A stretch of 64,000 nucleotides of DNA from Paragonimus westermani (Eukaryota > Platyhelminthes > Trematoda > Plagiorchiida > Troglotrematidae), in the NCBI GenBank assembly GCA_008508345.1, contig QNGE01000128.1, positions 306,641-370,640 of the forward strand, in the 5' to 3' direction. Numbering within the stretch: position 1 is the first letter of the stretch; each line of letters opens with the position of its first letter. Under the pieces are notes generated by a model. That model made no database searches. It worked only from the letters and a program-made list of their open reading frames with translations, and was not told the origin of the DNA. Made by a program: the position numbers and the translations under genes. Below are positions 57,046 to 64,000 of this stretch, one piece after another.

Positions 57046-60000
57046 TGTGACTGTGTGCACTCCAAACTTTCCTGAAGTCTACTATCGTTCGTTTTAAGAA
57101 ACGTCACCCAGCGTAACGTTCGCAAACTACGTTGACCCAGGAACGTAGTCAAAAACGGCTACGTTGACAATCCTGACCTTCAGAAACCACTGGAGTGATC
57201 GAGTTTGATGCCAGCAGGAAAAAATCCTGAGCAGGGTGGACAAACCAAACGCCCGGTTCAGTTCTATACCAGTTAAGTGATACCGTATTTATGATCGCCC
57301 TGAATGCGTTCCCCGTCTATCAGCGATTTCGTCAAGTGCTGACTATTCGGGACGGGATCCCACCAAAGATTTCCCACACACACCAAAAAGTAAGTATGTG
57401 GTCGATTGTAAAGAAAACCGGGAGACGCCCGGTTAACGATATCTTGTTGGGAAAGATTGTAAATTGCTTCGTCACACGCGTCCGCCGGCAGAACATTTAC
57501 ATACTTGCCGTAAAACCTGGATCACAATGAACATACGCATTAGTAAGTTTGTGATTATCACGCTGAGAAATTGCTTGCTGATTCCGGCAATTCATTGAAG
57601 CACGCAGAATCACCAATGAAAGTGGACTTTTATCCCTCAATCAGCCTAAGGCTTTCGCCTGCATACAGTGAGTTGAGGGTTCGTGTGTGAAAAAAAGTTC
57701 GGTAAACTTCTTATGGAGTAAGTTGGAGCGCTGTTTTCCGGAGATCGCGTTGAATTTACATACTTAAACAAAACCAATCACTGTTTGGCCCTGAGCAGGA
57801 TTGCTCCGTTCAAAAGATTAGTCATCGGAGCTGCTGTAAGCTTCGTCGTCGATCACAACATCTGTGAACACTTAACGATGGATCGGATGAATGTTTCGTG
57901 AAAATAAAACCAAAATCTACTGGTTATTCAGAACACTTATCCATGGACCTCGGACTGAACAATTCCGAGCTGATCTGAACTGAGTCAAACAGCTGTGCAT
58001 GACTAAAAGATACCGTGAACAGAATAAACCTGTACGATCAATCGCGAGCAAGTTGAAAGTTTGGTTGAACACCAGAACACTTCAACAGAAGTTCCTTTCC
58101 GAAGCTATTGGTCAGTAATAGCATAAACTGGAGGATACATGGCGAATTTCTATACAAGGAACCTTCAAATCTATACTTTGAAGACTGTATAACGCCTCAA
58201 TGTCGGTACGACTGTTGCGAGAGGCTCAAAATTGTCCACGATTTTACCTCTTCCGATTTTATCACGAAACAAGTCATGAGGATCCTGAAAAGCGAGCGGT
58301 TCATGAAAGCGTTCGTGCAGCAACTGGTTTTCTGTAAAGATGTTACAGTCGGAAACCCGTCGCTACTCCATGAGTGTTTAATCACGTATGTGATTAGTGC
58401 ATTCGAAAATGTTTTAAGCGGGTACGGTTGCAGAGATCCGATCAAAGTGTATTCCGCCTTCACGGTGGAATAAATCACAGCAATTAAATTTATCGGGCGA
58501 GGAGTGGCCACAAACCGAAATCATGTCGGAATTGGTATGCACAGACTAAAAGGTCTCATGTGCAGCAACCCGTACAGTGCCTTCCAAATCGTGTCTTAGG
58601 AATTAAACCTGAAGTAATTCATTGTGATAAAACAACCTGATATGTTGGTGGGATGAGAACAAACAGACATATAACCCTTGATAATTATTCAAAGACCTAC
58701 ATTACGGCCTAGAAATGTATGAGTCGCATACGCAATCCGGCAATATCTATTGTCTTTCTGATGTAGAATGGCAATACTCTGTCCCCCCCTGAAACAGAGT
58801 TTCAGCGCGATCGATTAGATACAGCACCAAGTGTAAACAGCTTTCAACTATCGGACAGGTTCGGAGTTGTACCAGACAAACAACCAGTCCAAATTACCAT
58901 TAAAAACAATACAACAGATGAAATTGGGCACCGTGAAAAAGCGGAAGGTGAAGCAGAGGCTGAAGACCAACGTTGATGTAATAAGCTTGGTAAGCTAGTG
59001 TAGGTTGTTAACGTTTGTTTATTTCATGTTTTTAAACTCTCTTAAGTAAAACTGTCAAGCTGCAAAGAAATGACGGCGTCCCCTACAACGCCTACGATTG
59101 TGCATCAGCTGTCCTGAACAGCTAGCTCAAGTACTTCCGGTTGCGGTGTACAACCCACTAATTTGGTTGCTGGCTGATGAGACGGCACTGAACGGCACAA
59201 TAAACGGAAATGAACATAATACACACACCGTGAGTTAAACTTAAGCAGTTCCTTGTCACTGCAAAACAAGAGTAACACGTAGCCGGATATCATCGAGTTA
59301 TAACAACTAAAGCTGGGACATGTATGACTGCACAAATTCGAACTAAAGAACAGCATTGTTAGCACGGTTGTTTACGTTGTAAATGCAGACTCAGCCCCAT
59401 TTTCCTAAACTCAATACTAGCAGCACACATTGAGATCATCTAGGAGAAATGCACCCCATTTGATATCGTTATCCGAGTTTAAAAGCTGTTCGAAAAGCAG
59501 GCCAACTACAGGATGGAACATCATGCAAACTCAGAAGTGAGTTCTCGGGTGATAAATATACAGTAAGATAGTACGGAAAACAGATCCAAAATGCTACGAA
59601 TTAGCAACACTGTTGTACTCAGTCGAATGCAGTCGAACGGCAATAGTCCGCCAAAGGTTAGCACCAACTGGTTCTGAATCGGCTAGCTTTTTGATCATGG
59701 CTGGCAGGAGATATCCCCCAGGAAGAGAACTGGCGAGGACTTCAACGAGAGACCTTATACTTGACGAGTCTGGGATGCCATTGATGGGCTGTGAGATTAC
59801 AAACACAAATGAAACAGAATAAGGTTCGAGCTCAACGAAAGAAAACAGGTTATCCGCGACGGTATGTACAACAGGGGTGTTCGATACAATCAGTTACAAT
59901 ACGATTAGAAGATCACATATACACTCAATTCCGCCGACTGGGTTCGTGAACAGGTGAACTTGTAACAGATCAGTGGTAATGAAGTCCACTTACCAACCAC

Positions 60001-61769
60001 AACGCTGCGAGTCCTAGTCCCAGTTGATACGATTATCCTCTTTTATATTTGGACAGCGTGACAATACTTGGCACATATGTGATCTAGCAAGTTGCATGGC
60101 CGTGTAATGGCTGTAAATCTGCTTTTTATAAACAGCGATGAATCACGTAAACGAACAGCGTGACGAAAGGATGAAATTCGGTTTGTACACGAGGACCTTA
60201 TTTGTGACGCTCAAAAACAGACACACATTTGTAGCAGAAGTATAGTAAAATTTCTTGAACACACTCGTTGAAAGCGTCTATTCATCTGCAGATGAAAACA
60301 ACTAAGGCAATATACACTTCTGTATCATCAGAAAGCCATAGCGAATTGAAACTGAGATCCTTGCACATAGCATCTTTTTTAACATAACTGTGGTAGCTAA
60401 CAAAAAAAAGCCTATAGACTGCCTATGAGTCTGTTTTATCGTATTACACTCGTATTCAACATGTAAGACAGAAAACATGAGAGGCAATGAGAGAAAACAT
60501 TTTGCGTGGTGTGTTTCGTTGTATTTCATTATGTGAGAACTTATGTGTTGGGTTATAGCACACGAGGTTAGTCGACGTGGTGAAAATGTAAAACACCTTT
60601 ATCTTGGCCTTCAATCTACACGGTGACCAGTAACTTACAATAATATCAGTGTGATGACATGAAATGGGATAATACTAATGAACTGAAGAGTAACAAGTTA
60701 CTCTGGAATTAGAGGTCTTAAAAAGTATTCATCAAAGGTGAGATTGTAATGGAACCGATCAGCCGGAGACCTCAACTGTCAGTCGTATCTTCGACACTGG
60801 TGCTGCTGATGCTTTTGAGCAAATCCAGTTGTATTAAAGAATTTCAGTGTGGATGCCGGACCACCTAAGTGAGATGAACACAAAACAAGTTCGAATGCAA
60901 ACCTATTTTGGCATGCACTGATCAGGTAGTCAACCAAGCCTTGACGAATGAAAATGTACAACTCAACTAAAGAGGTCGGCATCGTCAACTGAGTCACCTG
61001 GTTACTATCGGATGGAAAGGTTGAAGCAAACAGGATTATCTACAAGATCCGCAACCGTTGAGCTAAACTGTTAATCTGTCACCACAAACCGACTGTTATC
61101 ATGTTATGCATATCGGGTGGGAGACCGGACACTGTCGGGATGCGCAGTGTAACCGGAGGCCGGGCGAGTAACTGGAACTCGAATCGGCAGCTGAGTGACT
61201 GAGGGGTCGATATCGTCATCACACAACACACTTGTAATGGACACCTGGTCAACGTTAGTAACATTCTCGCATTCCACAAACGGAAGCCTCATTTGTGCTA
61301 GCAAAAAAACACTGAGTTCATATTAAATAAATTGGTTGCGATTTACCTGTATCGTTCAACTCAGACTCAGTGGAGTCCGCAGATCAGTGCAGCTGCTAAC
61401 AGCACTCACTAGAACTGAGCAGAAACTCAGTCCCTTTCAAGATCCCACATTACATAATAATTTTACGATGTAGGAAGGTATAAGTAAAAAGTGGTTAATA
61501 CATAAAATTCGTCGAAAAAATAAGACCGGTTTCGTGGTTGTTGCCACTTATTTGTTTTTCACACCCGGGGAAGTTCGACTACATTCTGCTAGGGGAATGG
61601 CAGGTGCTGAAAATCGTGGTCAACTCATCCACGAATCAGGTGTGTCATTTTCCTCAGGTTAATTCACCAAATGAAGTATTTGTCGTTCCCATAATAAGGG
61701 ATGCAGTCAAAGTTCGCCAATGCATACAGCTGATAAACGAAAGCAGCCACGAAACCGGTCTGTACAGGG
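57046..61769. other. Long stretch without a recognised gene (4.7 kb)
   Basis: Apart from the unidentified frame at 58108-58473, only short frames occur. No LTR, RT or integrase motif seen. The sequence turns more A-rich, as do many old insertions on the minus strand here. Confidence 0.45.
58108..58473 (+). CDS. Unidentified open frame, about 121 codons
   Basis: Open from a TTG at 58108 to TAA at 58471-58473, without an ATG near the start, so it would be an internal or terminal exon if real. The predicted peptide has a balanced, globular-looking composition with six cysteines and a segment DFITKQVMRILKSERFMKAFVQQLVF that looks helical. No family recognised; could be a retroelement fragment or chance. 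Confidence 0.2.
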   Translation: MVSNSINWRIHGEFLYKEPSNLYFEDCITPQCRYDCCERLKIVHDFTSSDFITKQVMRILKSERFMKAFVQQLVFCKDVTVGNPSLLHECLITYVISAFENVLSGYGCRDPIKVYSAFTVE

Positions 61770-62480
61770 AACGAACCTAACCACTAAAAAATAGCCACGT
61801 TTATGCTTAAACATCTAACACCAAGGTGCACACACCATACGATCCATGTGTAAAGTAAGACGTTATTAGCGGAACAGTTTCCTTAGGTCTTTCACTGCCC
61901 GCGTCCTTACTTCACAGACAACTCGGTCAAACAACGGCAACACTCATGCCACTGAGCACGATTAGCCGCCATCCCATCTAACGTCTCCAGCTACCGAATC
62001 TGAGTCGCGTGGTTCCCAGTCTGGGTGACAAACCATATCTACAATGACCAACCCTTTGGCGAACGATTTCATTTCTCTACATCAGGTCATCATCTTTCCA
62101 CCTTTCACCTTATGCCAATCGGCTGCAGTATCGGTAAAGTAGTCGGTGTGGCAGACGACACGCTGGTAAACATAGCACATGGCCTATCTATCTAAGGCTG
62201 TACACGTGTAGGGATTGAACGCCAGAACTCGCTTGGAAATCACTATCAAATACCCACTTCCAAACCTCTTCGTTGCTCACTCGTTGATGCCACCCGATTC
62301 GAGCGATCGAACGCAGATATCAACAGTCAGATGTCTGAAGACGGTTTACGTCTCCTAACTTCAGCTGCTAAGTTTCATTGTCGTAAACCAATACGGCCTC
62401 CATAGTTGTTTTATCTACACGACCCTTAGGGCTCAGAGACGTGCCCCTCTGTCGCCAGAAGTGCCTAGGTCAGGGAAGGA
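61770..62480 (-). mobile_element. RTE-like element C-terminus and 3' UTR
   Basis: Minus strand reading from 62480 down: IARIGWHQRVSNEEVWKWVF-like block (about 62330-62260), IGHVL (about 62190), WHKVKGGKMMT (about 62115-62085), then MVCHPDWEPRDSDSVAGDVRWDGG (about 62045-61975). The last block is the family PGWGPRDS..RWLETLGDMA region, also seen at window start. The UTR downstream (61900-61770) shares GCACCTTGNTGTT and neighbouring blocks with 240-300 of the first copy. Frameshifts and stops: inactive. Confidence 0.7.
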
Positions 62481-64000
62481 TACGCTAATCTTTTGCTCTT
62501 TGTCGATCAACATACTGAGTACGCCTTGAGTTGGATGAACTAATGAGGGTCATACAGAGGATAAAATGGTGAATGTAACTGGATGGGTGATCAGCATTCG
62601 CCGAAAATCGCATGAACGATAGATGCCTAGGGAGTCATAGCAACAAAAAATTCTTTGGAACCCGCCAGCATATATGTATAAAAGTGCAACAAAGAACCTA
62701 ACATAAGTGAACAGAAAACTCATCAGATTCGCAAAACAAATGACAGAAATGAATAGAGTGCAAATTGTCGATCACTGAGTTTACACATATGGCTCAGTCA
62801 AATTGGTATGAGTGGCTCATCAAGTACTTATAAATAGACGCGCCCGACGTAATCGCGTCCTGCGACGCCCACGTGAACCATGCTTAGCAGGATTAATTTG
62901 CAAGCGATCCGATTTACCTTTAACTTGGTCTATCTGTGGTGACGCCAGGTGCCGAACAATCGATTCTGGAAGACCGTTGCTGTACAGCTTGCAAGGAGGA
63001 GTAGACAATGGGTAAAAACGATATCAAATGTTTACAGGACAAGTTTCAAGAAACACAGCAGTTCTATGCGTCCTCGTAGAAGTGATCGAACTCAGATAAC
63101 CATTGACAGAGAAGACAGGTACATTTCGACGGTGGCAAAATTGGTTAACTTGGCTCCCGGACAAACGTTGGGACGGTTCTGAAACTGTTTGATATACTTG
63201 CGCATGTTGCTACGACTTTCAAGTTGTTCCGGTGTTCGATTTAGGCGTCCCAAACGTGCACCCATTCTGAGGACTGAAACTGCCACGCTTCTCCAAGCAG
63301 GTTATCCAAGAACGCGAGGTTTTCCCTTCAACAGTTAGTACGCAGGTTGCCTAACTCCCACACTTTCTCGCATGCAACACGGTAACGGTTTGTCAAGATT
63401 GATTGCGTTCGGCCAATATTGCTAATGAATCGAGTAAAAAAGAGCACCGAAGTACGGACGCCACACAGTGAGCATGGTGTGTGTGTGCGCCGCAGAGCGC
63501 GACTACATAGAGAACGTCATTTTATCCGTAGAGAACGATATCAGAGACAAACTACATAAACTGTCTGTGTTTCCAGTTCATCGAGTAGAGTCAGGAGTGG
63601 AATATTTCTGTCCTAAGTGAACATGGCTGATCCATGCGGAATGAGTGCTGAGACACAATGACCGGTATTGTTATAGAACGTACACTCATATGCCATATTC
63701 CATAGTCAAATTATGCTATAAAGCTTCATATTACCACCAAAGTTGCGATTGTTGAATTTAGACGGCACACATCTTCCAACATTTCCGCCGTCGTTTAGAA
63801 TTCCAAAGGTTGTATAATGTATAGTGTTTCGAATGAGTAGTATAGCACGAGGCAACCGCATGGGAGCTAAAGGGTGGCTCTTAAAGTCAAGAAGACCAGC
63901 AGCTATGAACAAGTGATTGGAAACGTGCATATGCAATGTATTAGACGTGCCAAAGAGACTAATGATGCACCACTTTCAAGGGATGTGAATATACGTCAGC
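62481..64000. other. No recognisable gene
   Basis: The first few hundred bases may be the decayed RT of the antisense RTE-like element, but no motif is clear. Frames up to 77 codons. Confidence 0.4.

Overview
The window looks like nuclear DNA of a parasitic flatworm, most likely a trematode. Evidence: several spliceosomal introns are only 32-49 bp long; most of the sequence is decayed retrotransposon of Ty3/Gypsy, RTE-like and CR1-like type; and there are hammerhead-ribozyme motifs of the kind known from schistosome SINE-like satellites and Penelope-associated retroelements. The species cannot be fixed from sequence alone. Two N positions (13591 and 40987) show it is a draft assembly.

Only two host protein-coding genes can be supported. 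(1) A nine-exon TADA2B/ADA2-like transcriptional adaptor runs on the + strand from 9915 to 22257. Its exons join in frame to 738 codons: ZZ zinc finger, SANT domain, ADA2 middle region, a long serine-rich insertion, two AT-hooks, and no recognisable SWIRM domain. (2) A single-exon calaxin/EFCAB1-like EF-hand protein of 224 codons lies at 39221-39895 on the + strand. Nothing suggests the two genes act together: one is a chromatin co-activator subunit, the other a ciliary dynein-associated calcium sensor.

Layout: 1-410, 3' end of an RTE-like element; 2450-5100, Gypsy relic (- strand); 9839-22814, TADA2B-like gene with an RTE 3'-end fragment in intron 6; 24289-26499, copy A of a 2.2-kb repeat holding a dead RTE-like element; 27229-27819, an unidentified open frame; 29085-30523, Gypsy relic; 32430-35876, longer Gypsy relic with protease, RT, RNase H and integrase; 35907-36180, a 130-bp tandem unit carrying two antisense hammerhead motifs and flanked by a 13-bp direct repeat; 37870-38800, non-LTR RT relic (- strand); 39221-39895, calaxin-like gene; 40926-40970, hammerhead motif; 40988-43198, copy B of the 2.2-kb repeat; 43591-47168, Gypsy element with both LTRs; 47340-47790, SINE-like repeat with a decayed hammerhead; 47900-50110, Gypsy relic containing an 80-bp-arm palindrome; 50890-52190, CR1-like relic; 53241-56166, a second RTE-like family; 56833-57045, tRNA-derived SINE candidate; 61770-62480, RTE-like C-terminus (- strand).

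The most interesting signals are the ribozymes. Three loci have hammerhead core boxes in the right order with complementary flanking stems, and a fourth (the palindrome) has half a hammerhead at its centre. The tandem dimer at 35.9-36.2 kb has the layout described for animal retrozymes. All other stretches are stated below as holding nothing I recognise.
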